A stretch of DNA of 64,000 nucleotides from Pyxidicoccus xibeiensis. GTDB lineage: Bacteria; Myxococcota; Myxococcia; Myxococcales; Myxococcaceae. Numbering within the stretch: the stretch's first letter is position 1; the number at the start of each line of letters is the position of its first letter. Both the position numbers and the translations under genes were made by a program. The notes under the pieces are model-generated. The model ran no database searches. It was not told the origin of the DNA and worked only from the letters and a program-made list of their open reading frames with translations. The stretch spans positions 1 through 64,000 of the forward strand of contig NZ_JAJVKV010000004.1 in assembly GCF_024198175.1 (NCBI RefSeq), written 5' to 3'. Shown piece by piece: positions 17,043 to 26,093 of the stretch.

Positions 17043-20000
17043 GCAACCGGACACGCTGGGGACGCCGCCTGCTGTGGGGGCTCGTGGGCCTGGTGGGTCT
17101 GGTCGTGCTTGTCGTGGTGGGGGCGCTCGTCTACCTCACCAGCGCCGGGGGCGAGGCGTGGCTGGTGCGCAAGGGCGTGGCGCTGGCGAACGAGCAGCTC
17201 TCCGGGCGGCTCGAGCTGGGCGGCCTGGACATTTCCCCGGGCGGCGTCGTCCTCACGGGCCTGAAGCTGTATGACCCGGAGGGCGAGCTGGTGGCGGAAA
17301 TCGCCCGGGTGGACGCCCGCGCGCGCCTGGGCTCGCTGGCGCGCCAGCACGTGGACCTCACCTCCGTGAAGGTGGAGCGCCCCCGCCTGTACCTCGCGCA
17401 GGACGAGCGGGGCCTCAACCTGTCGCGCGCGCTGGAGCCGAAGAACCCCAAGCCCGAGGAGCCCTCGCAGGGCCGGGGCACGCTGCGGGTGGACCTGCGC
17501 GACCTGGTGCTCGAGGACGGCTACGTCGACTTCCGGCAGGAGGTGGAGGAGGGCCCGGAGCGGCAGGTGCGCATCGAGGACCTCGACGCCACAGGCAACG
17601 CGCACTACGCGGCGGCGACGCAGGGCTTCGGCGCCACGCTGGAGGCCACCAGCGGGCTGACCCGCCCCGTCGCCGGGCCGGTGCGCCTGTCCTTCAAGGG
17701 TGGCGGTGAAGAGGGCGCGCTGAAGGCGGACGTGGACCTGGAGGCCGCCGGGCTGGTGCTGGACGCCGACGCCGACGTGACGCTGCCCCCGGAGCCGGCG
17801 CCGGGCCAGCCGGAGGGCAAGCTGAAGGCCGCGGTGGTGCTGCGGCGCCTGTCCGCGCCCCCGGAGCTCCTGAAGGGCTTCGTGCCCACCTGGCCGCTGC
17901 TCGTGCCCGTGTCGCTGGAGGGCCAGGCGAGCCTGGACGGGGACCTGGCGCGTGTGGACGCGCTGGCGAAGGCGGCGGATGCCACGCTGGACGTGGAGGG
18001 CGACCTGGACCTGGAGCGCATGCGCACCAGCGGCTTCACCGCCAAGGCCCGGGACGTGGACCTGTCCAAGCTGGTGGCGGAGGGGCCGAAGACGAACCTG
18101 CACGCGGACCTCGTCGCGCGCGGCGGGGGCACCCGCGTGGAGACGCTGGACGGCGAGGTGGACCTCACCGTCTCCCCTTCCGAGTACCAGGGCCAGCCGC
18201 TGGGCCCGGTGGAGCTGGAGGCCAGCGCGAAGAACGGCCAGTTCGTGCTGTCCCGCCTTCAAGTCTTGCTGCCGGGCGCGTCGCTGCGGGCCAAGGGCCA
18301 GGGCACCACGGAGGCCATGCGCGTGGACGGCGGCCTCACCGCGGGCAACCTGTCGCTGCTGTCGCAGGCGCTGTCGAAGCTGCTGCCGGGCACCGTCCCG
18401 GCGATGTCCGGCAGCGGCACCCTGGACTTCGTCGTGGAGGGCCCGCTGCGCACCCCGGGCCTGGAGGCACACGGCGGCTTCGCCTCGTTCGCGTATGGCC
18501 CGGACCTGGCGCTGAAGGACCTCACCGTGAGGGTGGAGCTGCCGGACGTCACGCGGCCGCTCGACACGGACGCCACCCTCGTCGTGGCCGAGCTGCGCAC
18601 CGGCGGGCGCACCTTCAAGGACCTGGCGGCCACCATCACCACGAAGCAGCGCGAGCTGGACGCCACCGTGCGCGTGCACGGCGACGCGCAGCTGGGCCTC
18701 GTGCTGGGCGGGACGGTGGACGAGGACGGCCAGGGGCTGGCGGTGCAGGCGCTGACGCTGTCCTGGCCGGAGGCCACCTGGGCGCTGCGCAGCCCCACGC
18801 ACGTGGGCTTCGGCGGAGGCCGCATCGAAGTCGAGCCCGCGCTGACGCTCGAGTCCGGCGGGCAGACGCTGTCGCTGCTCGGCTCCAAGGAGGGCGAGCG
18901 GGTGACGGCGCGCGTGGAGCTGGGCGCGTTCGACTTGACGAAGCTGCCGCGTGCCTTCGTCCCGGAGTCGCTCGGGCTGGGCGGCACGGTGACGGGCCAC
19001 GTGGCCGCGCGCGGGCGGCTGCCCCGGCCAGAGGCGGAGGCAAAGCTCCGCTGGGACGATGGGCGCGCGAGCGGCTACGAGGGACTCCAGGCGACGCTGG
19101 ACGGGCGCTACGTGAAGGACCGCGCCACCGGCCAGCTCACCGCCAACCTGCCCGTGGCGCGGCTGGAGGCGGAGTTCAGCGTGCCGGTGCAGGGGGTGCT
19201 GAAGCGCCGCAGGGACGAGCTGTCCGTTACGTTGGACCTGAAGAGCCTGGACATCGCCGGGGCCATGAAGCTGGCGAAGCAGCCGCCGGGCCCGAGCGGC
19301 CAGCTGTCCGGGACGCTGGTGGTGAAGGGCCCTGCCCGCGAGCCGCGGCTGGACTTCACCCTGAACGGCAAGGACATCCTCTACCAGGTGCCGCCGCCCG
19401 GCTTCTCGCTGAAGCAGCCGCTGGCCTTCACGCTGACCGCGAACTCGGACGAGAAGGACCAGACGCTGGACGCGCGCCTGGAGGTGCAGGGCCTGGCCCA
19501 GCAGACCTACGTCGCGCTGCGCACGCCCTTCACGCTGGGCGGCCTGCTGGCGAAGCCACCCACGGCCGACGAGGTCTTCTCGACGGCGCTGCAGGTGGAG
19601 GCCCGCGTGGCCGAGCTGCCGCTCACCCTGCTCCAGGGCATGAGCGGCGTGGAGAACCCGGGCGGCACGGTGTCCGCGCAGCTCGACTTCAACGGCTCGG
19701 TGCTGGTGCCGCAGGCGAAGCTGGGCATGCAGGCGAAGGACGCCACCGCCAACGGGCTGCCGCCCCTGAGCGGGGAGCTCAGCGTCACGGGCGGAGAGAA
19801 GGACGTGCGCATCTCGCTGGACGCGCGGCGCCAGCAGGGCCCGCTGGCGAGTCTTGAGGCCACGCTGCTGGCGCCGCTGGGCGCGCTGCAGGACCGTGAA
19901 GTCTATGGCCACATCCCCTTCCGCATCCGCGGCCGGCTGATGCCGGTGTCGATACAGGAGCTGCCCGGACTGGCCCGGACCACGCCCACCACGCCGCCGT

Positions 20001-21772
20001 CCCCCGGCACCGCCCCCCAGGGCTTCCAGGGCGTGCTGGCCATGGAGGTGGCCGCGCGCGGCACGCTGGACACGCCGGAGCTGGACCTCACCGCCGGCAT
20101 GCAGAAGCTGGGCGTGGGCAACCTGGGGCTGGGCCAGGCGCGCCTGCACTACACCTACAAGGACACGCGCTCCGCCTTCGACGCCATGCTCACCGCGCCC
20201 TCGGGCGGCACCTTCCTGGCGACGGGCGGCGTGGACCTGGACGTGTCGCTGCCCGCCCTGCGCAACGGCCTGCAGTACACGCGCGCGCCGCTGAAGGTGA
20301 CGCTCAAGGCCCGCGACTTCGACCCGTCCTTCCTCTCCGGCGCCACGGAGATGGTGCGCACCCTGGGCGGCCTGGTGCAGGCGGATGCGACGCTCGGCGG
20401 CACCCTGGGCGCGCCCACCTTCCAGGGCAACCTGGCGTGGAAGGACGGCAGGCTCGGGCTGATGGGCCTGGGCGAGTACCGCGCCATCCAGCTCGCGCTG
20501 GAGGCGAGCCGCGAGTCCATCGCGCTGAAGACGCTGTCGGCGGAAGCCGGCAGCGGCTCGCTGAAGCTGGAGGCGCCGCTGACGGCGGTGCGCACCCGCG
20601 ACGGCGAGTACGAGCTGTCCAGCCCCGAGGGGAGCAAGAACCCGCTGGTGGCGCAGGACTTCCCCATCATCTTCGACGACCAGCTGATGGCGGTGGTGAG
20701 CATGCGCGGGAGGATAGAGGGCACGCTGTCCGAGCGGCTCGTCAACCTGCGCAACGTCTCCATCCCCGAGGCCACCATCGTGCTGCCGGAGTTGAAGCGC
20801 AAGGACCTGCAGCCGCTGGAGCGGCCCGAGGATGTCGTCCTCGTCCGCAACGGCGTGCCCGTGGAGCGGCGCCGACGCCGGCAGCAGCAGCAGGAGCAGG
20901 CCGCGCCCGGCACGCCCGCGGCTCCGGTGGAGCAGCCCGCGAGCCCCGGCACCGGCACCAGCACCGCCGTGGGTGGCAGCGGCGAGGAGGCGCTCGACGA
21001 GGAGGAGCAGGAAGGCGAGCAGGAGGCGCCGCTGCGCACGTACTGGGTGAACGTGAATGCGCCGCGCAACATCTGGGTGAAGGGCTCGGACGTGAACGCG
21101 GAGCTCGGGCTGTCCGAGGACTTCCGCGTCGAGTACACGGACGTGGCGCGGATGTTCGGCGAGGTGCGCGTGCTGCGCGGGCGGGTGGACGTGCTGGGCC
21201 GCCGCTTCGACATCCAGCGCGACAGCCAGATTCGCTTCACCGGCCCGCCGGTGGTGCCGTACATCAACGTCACCGCCGAGCACCGCAACGACAACGCGAA
21301 GGTCACCGTCTACGTCACCATCCGTGGCCAGGGCCGGGACATCACCCTCAAGCCCACCAGCGACCCGCCGCTGCCGGAGTCGGAAATCTACACGCTGCTC
21401 GCCACCGGCCGCCGCACGCTGGAGCGCGGCTCCGGTGCGTCCATGACGGCCAGCGCCCAGGCCGCCTCCGTGGTGGGCTCGCTGGTCGCCAACGAGGCGC
21501 GCAAGGCGCTCGCCGCGAAGCTGCCGCTGGACGTGCTCTCCATCGAGGCCGGTGACTCGGGGCTCGCCGGCACCAAGCTGGAGGTGGGCACGTACGTGAC
21601 GGATAAAATCTACGTGGGCTACACCGGCCGCGTGGGCGCCAACCTCCAGCAGGGAGAGAACGCCAACGCCGTGCGCTTCGAGTACCAGTTCGGCCCGCGC
21701 TGGAGCCTGGAAGGCCAGTACGGCGACGCGCGCTCGGGCGGCCTGGACCTCATCTGGAGCAAGGAGTATTGA
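17039..21772 (+). CDS. tamB: TamB, translocation and assembly module subunit
   Basis: 1577 residues. The start is TTG 17039, overlapping the tamA stop as TTGA, with a strong GGAGAGG at 17028-17034. One N-terminal membrane helix (WGLVGLVGLVVLVVVGALVY) anchors it in the inner membrane. A long stretch of beta-taco repeats follows, with an AsmA-like N-terminal section. The C-terminal DUF490 domain is complete (YINVTAEHRNDNAKVTVYVT, LPESEIYTLLATGRRTL, YVTDKIYVGYTGRVGANL), ending in the conserved beta-strand tail. An insert rich in Arg, Gln and Pro (about residues 1278-1335) is unusual. TamB spans the periplasm as a lipid-transfer bridge to TamA. Confidence 0.95.
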   Translation: MSNRTRWGRRLLWGLVGLVGLVVLVVVGALVYLTSAGGEAWLVRKGVALANEQLSGRLELGGLDISPGGVVLTGLKLYDPEGELVAEIARVDARARLGSLARQHVDLTSVKVERPRLYLAQDERGLNLSRALEPKNPKPEEPSQGRGTLRVDLRDLVLEDGYVDFRQEVEEGPERQVRIEDLDATGNAHYAAATQGFGATLEATSGLTRPVAGPVRLSFKGGGEEGALKADVDLEAAGLVLDADADVTLPPEPAPGQPEGKLKAAVVLRRLSAPPELLKGFVPTWPLLVPVSLEGQASLDGDLARVDALAKAADATLDVEGDLDLERMRTSGFTAKARDVDLSKLVAEGPKTNLHADLVARGGGTRVETLDGEVDLTVSPSEYQGQPLGPVELEASAKNGQFVLSRLQVLLPGASLRAKGQGTTEAMRVDGGLTAGNLSLLSQALSKLLPGTVPAMSGSGTLDFVVEGPLRTPGLEAHGGFASFAYGPDLALKDLTVRVELPDVTRPLDTDATLVVAELRTGGRTFKDLAATITTKQRELDATVRVHGDAQLGLVLGGTVDEDGQGLAVQALTLSWPEATWALRSPTHVGFGGGRIEVEPALTLESGGQTLSLLGSKEGERVTARVELGAFDLTKLPRAFVPESLGLGGTVTGHVAARGRLPRPEAEAKLRWDDGRASGYEGLQATLDGRYVKDRATGQLTANLPVARLEAEFSVPVQGVLKRRRDELSVTLDLKSLDIAGAMKLAKQPPGPSGQLSGTLVVKGPAREPRLDFTLNGKDILYQVPPPGFSLKQPLAFTLTANSDEKDQTLDARLEVQGLAQQTYVALRTPFTLGGLLAKPPTADEVFSTALQVEARVAELPLTLLQGMSGVENPGGTVSAQLDFNGSVLVPQAKLGMQAKDATANGLPPLSGELSVTGGEKDVRISLDARRQQGPLASLEATLLAPLGALQDREVYGHIPFRIRGRLMPVSIQELPGLARTTPTTPPSPGTAPQGFQGVLAMEVAARGTLDTPELDLTAGMQKLGVGNLGLGQARLHYTYKDTRSAFDAMLTAPSGGTFLATGGVDLDVSLPALRNGLQYTRAPLKVTLKARDFDPSFLSGATEMVRTLGGLVQADATLGGTLGAPTFQGNLAWKDGRLGLMGLGEYRAIQLALEASRESIALKTLSAEAGSGSLKLEAPLTAVRTRDGEYELSSPEGSKNPLVAQDFPIIFDDQLMAVVSMRGRIEGTLSERLVNLRNVSIPEATIVLPELKRKDLQPLERPEDVVLVRNGVPVERRRRRQQQQEQAAPGTPAAPVEQPASPGTGTSTAVGGSGEEALDEEEQEGEQEAPLRTYWVNVNAPRNIWVKGSDVNAELGLSEDFRVEYTDVARMFGEVRVLRGRVDVLGRRFDIQRDSQIRFTGPPVVPYINVTAEHRNDNAKVTVYVTIRGQGRDITLKPTSDPPLPESEIYTLLATGRRTLERGSGASMTASAQAASVVGSLVANEARKALAAKLPLDVLSIEAGDSGLAGTKLEVGTYVTDKIYVGYTGRVGANLQQGENANAVRFEYQFGPRWSLEGQYGDARSGGLDLIWSKEY

Positions 21773-21779
21773 CGCCCGG

Positions 21780-21806
21780 GGCTCCCGTCCTCCTGGGACG
21801 GGAGCC
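21780..21806. terminator. Hairpin between convergent tamB and lipoprotein gene
   Basis: GGCTCCCGTCC (21780-21790) and GGACGGGAGCC (21796-21806) form a perfect 11-bp stem around TCCTG. It lies 8 bases after the tamB stop and 12 before the stop of the convergent gene, the position of a bidirectional terminator. There is no T-run. Confidence 0.7.
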
Positions 21807-21817
21807 GGGGGACGGCG

Positions 21818-22867
21818 CTACAGCGCGTACAGCTCGAAGCACGTGCCCACGGGGCCCGAGCCGGTGGTGGGCGCGTCGGGAGCGCTCTGCCACGCGCCCT
21901 CCACGCCGCACTGGTGCCACTGCGAGTCACCCGAGGACTGCACGCAGGTGCGCGTGGGCACGGAGCGGCCCAGCGTGGCGGAGGAGCACCACGGGTAGGA
22001 CACCGTGCACGTCGTGGGCTTGGTGGTGGTGCCCGCGGTGAACGCGCCGGACACGCACTGCCGCCAGATGGCGTCGGACGAGCTCTGCACGCAGCCGTTC
22101 TCCGGCACCGTGGTGCCCGCCGTCTCGGAGAAGCAGCCAGCCGTGGGGCTGCCCCAGTTGTAGGCCGTCTTGTAGCGGTCGAAGATGACGCGCACGAGCG
22201 ACGAGCCGCCCACCGTGGTGCGGCCGCACTGGATGGCGTACGCGCCCACCCAGGGCGTGTACGTGTAGAGCGCCGCCGTGGCCTTGTTGACCGGCTTCAC
22301 CGAGCACGGGTCCGACGTCGACTTCGTCACGCCCACCTTCCACCCGGAGACGGTGGGCCGGCCCGCGTCCAGGTCCGTGAGGTAGCCGCGCAGCTTCTTC
22401 GCCGAGCAGTCGATCTGCTTGCCGAAGCCCACGTACTGCGCATCACAGCCGCTGGTGTCCGGACAGCCGCAGCCGGTGGCCTTGCTCAGGTTGTTGGAGG
22501 TGCCGCTCTGCACCAGGCTGGACTCCACCTGGATGCGCGCCAGCATGTACAGCGGGCTGATTCCGTACAGCTTGGAACGCTCGACGATGAGCGCGGCGGC
22601 CGTCTTGTTGCTGAAGGCCGGGTCCTTGTAGGTGGCCAGGTACGAGCCGTTCTGCTGCAGGAACGCCTGCACCTGCGCCGTGGTGATCCACTGGCCGCCG
22701 GTGATGTCCGTGTCCTCCAGCAGTCGGTGCATGTCGTACTTCGTCGTGGCCTCCAGCAGCACCTGGCCGGTCAGCTCGTCGATGACGGGGGCCTCCGTGT
22801 CCTCCACGGGACCACAGCCGACCGCCGCCAGCACGGGCACCAGGAGCATCCACAATCGCGTCTTCAT
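21818..22867 (-). CDS. Secreted lipoprotein, possible lysozyme/glucosaminidase-like
   Basis: 349 residues. MKTRLWMLLVPVLAAVGCGP is a lipoprotein signal with Cys18. The central part (KTAAALIVERSKLYGISPLY, MLARIQVESSLVQSG) resembles the catalytic region of glucosaminidase/transglycosylase proteins, with a Glu in QVESSLV. The C-terminal third has two Cys-rich repeats (GCVQSSSDAIWRQCVSGAF and TCVQSSGDSQWHQCGVEGAW), which look like small carbohydrate- or wall-binding modules. It could act on peptidoglycan of prey or self, but no family assignment is secure. It is convergent with tamB and divergent from the lipoprotein at 23028. Confidence 0.75.
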   Translation of the reverse strand: MKTRLWMLLVPVLAAVGCGPVEDTEAPVIDELTGQVLLEATTKYDMHRLLEDTDITGGQWITTAQVQAFLQQNGSYLATYKDPAFSNKTAAALIVERSKLYGISPLYMLARIQVESSLVQSGTSNNLSKATGCGCPDTSGCDAQYVGFGKQIDCSAKKLRGYLTDLDAGRPTVSGWKVGVTKSTSDPCSVKPVNKATAALYTYTPWVGAYAIQCGRTTVGGSSLVRVIFDRYKTAYNWGSPTAGCFSETAGTTVPENGCVQSSSDAIWRQCVSGAFTAGTTTKPTTCTVSYPWCSSATLGRSVPTRTCVQSSGDSQWHQCGVEGAWQSAPDAPTTGSGPVGTCFELYAL

Positions 22868-22926
22868 TCGTCCTCAGAGGGGGAGAGAGGGGAGCCCCTG
22901 CGTCTAGTCGGGGCTTGGCGCAGTTC

Positions 22927-22941
22927 TCAAGAAATTCTTGA
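22927..22941. promoter_or_regulatory. Perfect 15-bp palindrome in divergent promoter
   Basis: TCAAGAAATTCTTGA is a perfect dyad (7+1+7) in an AT-rich patch between the starts at 22867 (minus) and 23028 (plus). AT-rich perfect dyads in this position usually bind a dimeric regulator or lie over the promoter. Operator function is inferred. Confidence 0.5.
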
Positions 22942-23027
22942 TTTTAAAGAATGGCGGATTGTTGAGTCCCGGCTGGACGCGACGTCGCGGGTGCCCGTGG
23001 CCCTGCCGGGGTAGCGTTTCGGGTGCC

Positions 23028-24422
23028 ATGTGGACCCCTTCCTCGACTCGGTTGAAGCGACTCCTTCCCCTCACCCTCGGCCTGCTGGTGCTGGCGGGCT
23101 GCTCCAGCGCGGACGCCGACACGCCGATGCCCGGTGGCGACGCGGGCGTCGATGCGGGTACGAGCCCGGGGACGGACTCGGGCACGGACGCCGGGACGGG
23201 TGGAGGCACCGATGCGGGCACGGACGCCGGGACAGGCGGGGGCACCGATGCGGGCACGGACCCCACGGCCTGCCTGGGCGAGTCCTTCCTGGAGTCGCTG
23301 GGCAAGGACCGGCTGCTGGTGGGAGCGCAGATGGAGGACTCCACCGCGGCCAGCGTGCCCTTCGACATCCACTACCTGTACCTGGCGAGCGGCCTCACGG
23401 ACGCGGCCACTGTCTGCACCGCGTGCAACTCGAGCTGCGTGGCCCAGGGCACCACGTGCGCGAGCGGCGGGTGCCCCTGGTGGGGCTGCTGGCAGGACCT
23501 CTCCCAGAGCCCGGGCGACTACGTGCGCGGCTTCGTCACGCGGACCCGCGGGCGCAACCAGCTTCCCTTCATCACCTACTACCAGCAGCTCCTGGGGAGC
23601 CAGCGGGGCGAGGGCGCGGAGCAGCTGCAGGCGCTCAATGAAGTGGCCTTCATGCGGCGCTACTTCAATGACTATCGCTTCGCCCTGCAGCAGGTGGGCA
23701 CGGCGCCGGCGCTGCTCCACCTGGAGCCGGACCTGTGGGGCTACCTGCAGTTCAACTCCAACGGTGACCCGACCCGGGTGGCGGCGCAGGTGGCCTCCGC
23801 CAACGCGACGGATTGCGCCGGGCAGGCGAACAACGCCTCGGGCCTGGGCCGCTGCATGATTGCCATGGCGCGCAAGTACGCGCCCAACGCGAAGGTGGGC
23901 CTGCATGCCAGCCCGTGGGCCACGCGCATCGACGTGTATGCGAACACGAATGCCTCGTTCGACGTGGCGGGCGAGGCCCGGAAGGTGGCCGACTTCCTGT
24001 TGTTCGTGGGGGCGGCAGACTCGGACTTCGTCGTGGTGGAGGCGGCCGACCGCGACGCGGGCTGGTACGAGGTCCGGCGGGGCGAAGACACCTGGTGGGA
24101 CGCGAGCAACGCCACCCTGCCCCACTTCCGCCAGGCCTTCACCTGGGTGAAGGCCCTCTCCGAGCGGATGAACAAGCCGAGCTTCTGGTGGCAGCTGCCG
24201 GTGGGCAACCCGGGCCTGTCGAACTCGGGCCAGAGCTGGCGGGACAACCGCGTGGACTACTTCTTCGCGCACACGGCCGAGCTGGCCGCCGCGCACTCCG
24301 TGGGCTTCGCCTTCGGCGCGGGCAATGACGAGACGACCACGCCGGAGACGGACAACGGCAACCTGGCGGCTCGCGTCCGGGCCTACAAGCAGGCCGGTGG
24401 TCAGCGGCTGTGCACGCCGTAG
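23028..24422 (+). CDS. Lipoprotein, possible TIM-barrel glycoside hydrolase
   Basis: 464 residues. Its signal ends in a canonical lipobox LAGC (Cys25), followed by a low-complexity linker rich in Asp, Ala, Gly and Thr (DAGT repeats, residues 30-80), then a folded domain of about 380 residues. The domain has the periodic look of a TIM-barrel hydrolase: PALLHLEPDLWGYLQF, KVGLHASPWATRIDVY, DFVVVEAADRDAGWYEV and SFWWQLPVGNPG end strands with acidic residues (E, D/E) that could be catalytic. Cysteines at CTACNSSCVAQGTTC suggest surface exposure. I cannot name the family; the linker-plus-domain plan is common for myxobacterial surface enzymes. Confidence 0.75.
   Translation: MWTPSSTRLKRLLPLTLGLLVLAGCSSADADTPMPGGDAGVDAGTSPGTDSGTDAGTGGGTDAGTDAGTGGGTDAGTDPTACLGESFLESLGKDRLLVGAQMEDSTAASVPFDIHYLYLASGLTDAATVCTACNSSCVAQGTTCASGGCPWWGCWQDLSQSPGDYVRGFVTRTRGRNQLPFITYYQQLLGSQRGEGAEQLQALNEVAFMRRYFNDYRFALQQVGTAPALLHLEPDLWGYLQFNSNGDPTRVAAQVASANATDCAGQANNASGLGRCMIAMARKYAPNAKVGLHASPWATRIDVYANTNASFDVAGEARKVADFLLFVGAADSDFVVVEAADRDAGWYEVRRGEDTWWDASNATLPHFRQAFTWVKALSERMNKPSFWWQLPVGNPGLSNSGQSWRDNRVDYFFAHTAELAAAHSVGFAFGAGNDETTTPETDNGNLAARVRAYKQAGGQRLCTP
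23187..23258 (+). repeat. Two tandem 36-bp units encoding the DAGT linker
   Basis: 23187-23222 and 23223-23258 are near-identical 36-bp units coding for DAGTGGGTDAGT. They lie within a longer run of related triplets. Copy number is likely to vary by slippage without breaking the frame. Confidence 0.8.
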
Positions 24423-24581
24423 CCACGTGAGGCGCGCGGGCCACCAGCGGATGCGGTGGCTCGCGGGGCCGAGGCAGCTTCAGGACGCAGTGGGCCCGAC
24501 CTGCCCGCCAGATGCGGGTACGGGCACCCGCCAGCTCCCGTGGAAGACCGACCCAGCAGACCAAGGCCGGGCGCCACCTTC

Positions 24582-24683
24582 GCGCGGAATGAGCGTTCCT
24601 TCCAGGCACCAGGGCGGGGGCGGGGGCAGGCCAGGCCCCTGCGCGGAATGAGCGTTCCTTCCAGGCACCAGGGCGGGGGCGGG
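24582..24683. repeat. Pair of identical 43-bp direct repeats
   Basis: 24582-24624 and 24641-24683 are identical over 43 bases and start 59 bases apart. Each begins GCGCGGAATGAGCGTTCC and ends in a G-rich run; within it GGAATGAGCGTTCC is a near-palindrome. They lie in a 313-base gap between convergent genes (24422 and 24736) where no gene was found. The copies are not protein-coding in any consistent frame. Confidence 0.75.
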
Positions 24684-24735
24684 AGGAGCCTCCGCATGCC
24701 GTGCAGCCCCCTCCCGCGTGCCGGAGGAGTCCGGC

Positions 24736-25989
24736 TCAGGCCCGGGGCCGGGCGCGCCTCTTCGCCGCCGGAGCCGCCCGCTTGGCGGTGACCTTCTTCG
24801 CCGCCGGAGCCGTCCGCTTGGCGGTGACCTTCTTCGCCGCAGTCTTCTTCGCAGCGGGAGCCGCCTTCTTCGCAGCGGGGACTGCCTTCTTCGAGGCGGG
24901 GGCCGCCTTCTTCGCGGCAACCTTCTTCGTCGCGGCCTTCTTCACCGGAGGAGCCGCCCGCTTCCCGGGGGCCTTCTTCGCCGCGCGAGGCGGGGTCTTC
25001 TTCGCGGCCGCCTTCCGGGCGCCGGACGCCGGGGACGCCTTCTTCGCCGCCCCACTCCGCATCACGTTCGCCGGAGCCTTCTTCGTGGCCCGCGTGGCGA
25101 CGCTCCTCGCACTCTCCGCGGCCTGCCTGGCGACATCCGACACCGCGTTCTGCGCGGTGGTCATCGCATCCCGGGCCCCCGACATCACGTTCTTCGCGCT
25201 GGCCACGGCGCTCTTCGCCCCGGACGCCACGCTCTGCGCTCCGGCCGCCGCCTTCGCGGCCATGTCCCTCACGCTGTCCACGGCGTTCTTCGCCAGGGTC
25301 ACCGCCCTGCCTCCCGCGCCCTCCCTATGGGCGCGGACCTTCTCGATGTACGCGGCGGCGTCGGGCGTCTCGCACGCGGTGTCCCCGTGGTCGACCTCCA
25401 CCTTTCCGACACGCCGGGCCACCTCGAGCGCCGCCTCCTGGAGCGCCCCGCCCCGTCCCCCAATCGCAATGAGCGCGGAGTTCATCGCCTCGCGCACGCG
25501 GTTCTGCGCGGAGTGGATGCCCTGCTCGATGCGCGGCAGCCAGGGTGACAGCTCCTCGTCGGTCAGCTGCGCCGTCTTCGCGGCCAGCGCGGCCAGGAGC
25601 TGCCAGCCCGCGCGGCGCTGCATCTCTCCGGACGCCTCCGACCACGTCTCGAGCGCCTTCCGGACGTGCGGCGAGTGGACGACCACGTTGTTGATGAACA
25701 CGTCCACCAGCGAGTGCCAGTCGAGCGCCCGGGCCCACGCGTCCAGCTGCATCCAGGACATGGCTGCCGCGTCGGCCACCATCGTCGCCAGCATCCGCGC
25801 ATCCGAGTTGCCGGTGTCCCAGAGCGCCTCCGCGAGCCCGGCATTCGTCTTGATGCGCTTGCGCAGCTTCTCCAGGTCCCCGAACTTCACGCCGAAGAGG
25901 GGCTCCGGCGCTCCGTGCCGCAGGAACGTCTTCCGGGTCTGCTCCGAGCCCAACGACTCCAGCTCCCGCATCGTCTCTTGGAGGTCCAT
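24736..25989 (-). CDS. AlkD-like DNA repair HEAT protein with histone H1-like tail
   Basis: 417 residues from ATG 25989. Residues 1-215 match the DNA alkylation repair (AlkD, DUF4 HEAT-repeat) type: KTFLRHGAPEPLFGVKFGDL, LWDTGNSDARMLATMVAD, WALDWHSLV-like DWHSLVDVFI and NRVREAMNSALIAIGG. Residues 225-300 are an amphipathic Ala-rich stretch similar to LEA proteins (AKNAVDSVRDMAAKAAAGAQ). The last 110 are a Lys/Ala/Pro tail (AKKAAPASKKAVPAAKKAAP) like histone H1 or bacterial Hc1. It probably binds DNA through the tail. The AlkD part lacks an assignable catalytic set by eye, so activity is open. Confidence 0.85.
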   Translation of the reverse strand: MDLQETMRELESLGSEQTRKTFLRHGAPEPLFGVKFGDLEKLRKRIKTNAGLAEALWDTGNSDARMLATMVADAAAMSWMQLDAWARALDWHSLVDVFINNVVVHSPHVRKALETWSEASGEMQRRAGWQLLAALAAKTAQLTDEELSPWLPRIEQGIHSAQNRVREAMNSALIAIGGRGGALQEAALEVARRVGKVEVDHGDTACETPDAAAYIEKVRAHREGAGGRAVTLAKNAVDSVRDMAAKAAAGAQSVASGAKSAVASAKNVMSGARDAMTTAQNAVSDVARQAAESARSVATRATKKAPANVMRSGAAKKASPASGARKAAAKKTPPRAAKKAPGKRAAPPVKKAATKKVAAKKAAPASKKAVPAAKKAAPAAKKTAAKKVTAKRTAPAAKKVTAKRAAPAAKRRARPRA

Positions 25990-26093
25990 GCCCCGGAGTC
26001 TGCCACGGTCCACCGGGAGTGAAATCCCGGCGCCAGTAACACTGCGTGGAGCGACCGGTGTTTTACATATCGAAGCACCTCCGCCGAGCCCCC

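Noticed and set aside
14409..17054. An 881-codon minus-strand frame covering tamA
   Set aside because: Only its last 102 codons (14409-14717) have signal and Cys features; the rest is antisense to tamA.
16907..21283. A 1458-codon open frame antisense to tamB
   Set aside because: It is a product of GC-rich codon bias on the opposite strand: His/Arg/Gln-rich composition without domains, while tamB is clearly the real gene.
23130..23270. Short repeats that might be a CRISPR
   Set aside because: They are in-frame codon repeats (DAGT) in a lipoprotein linker, with no spacers.
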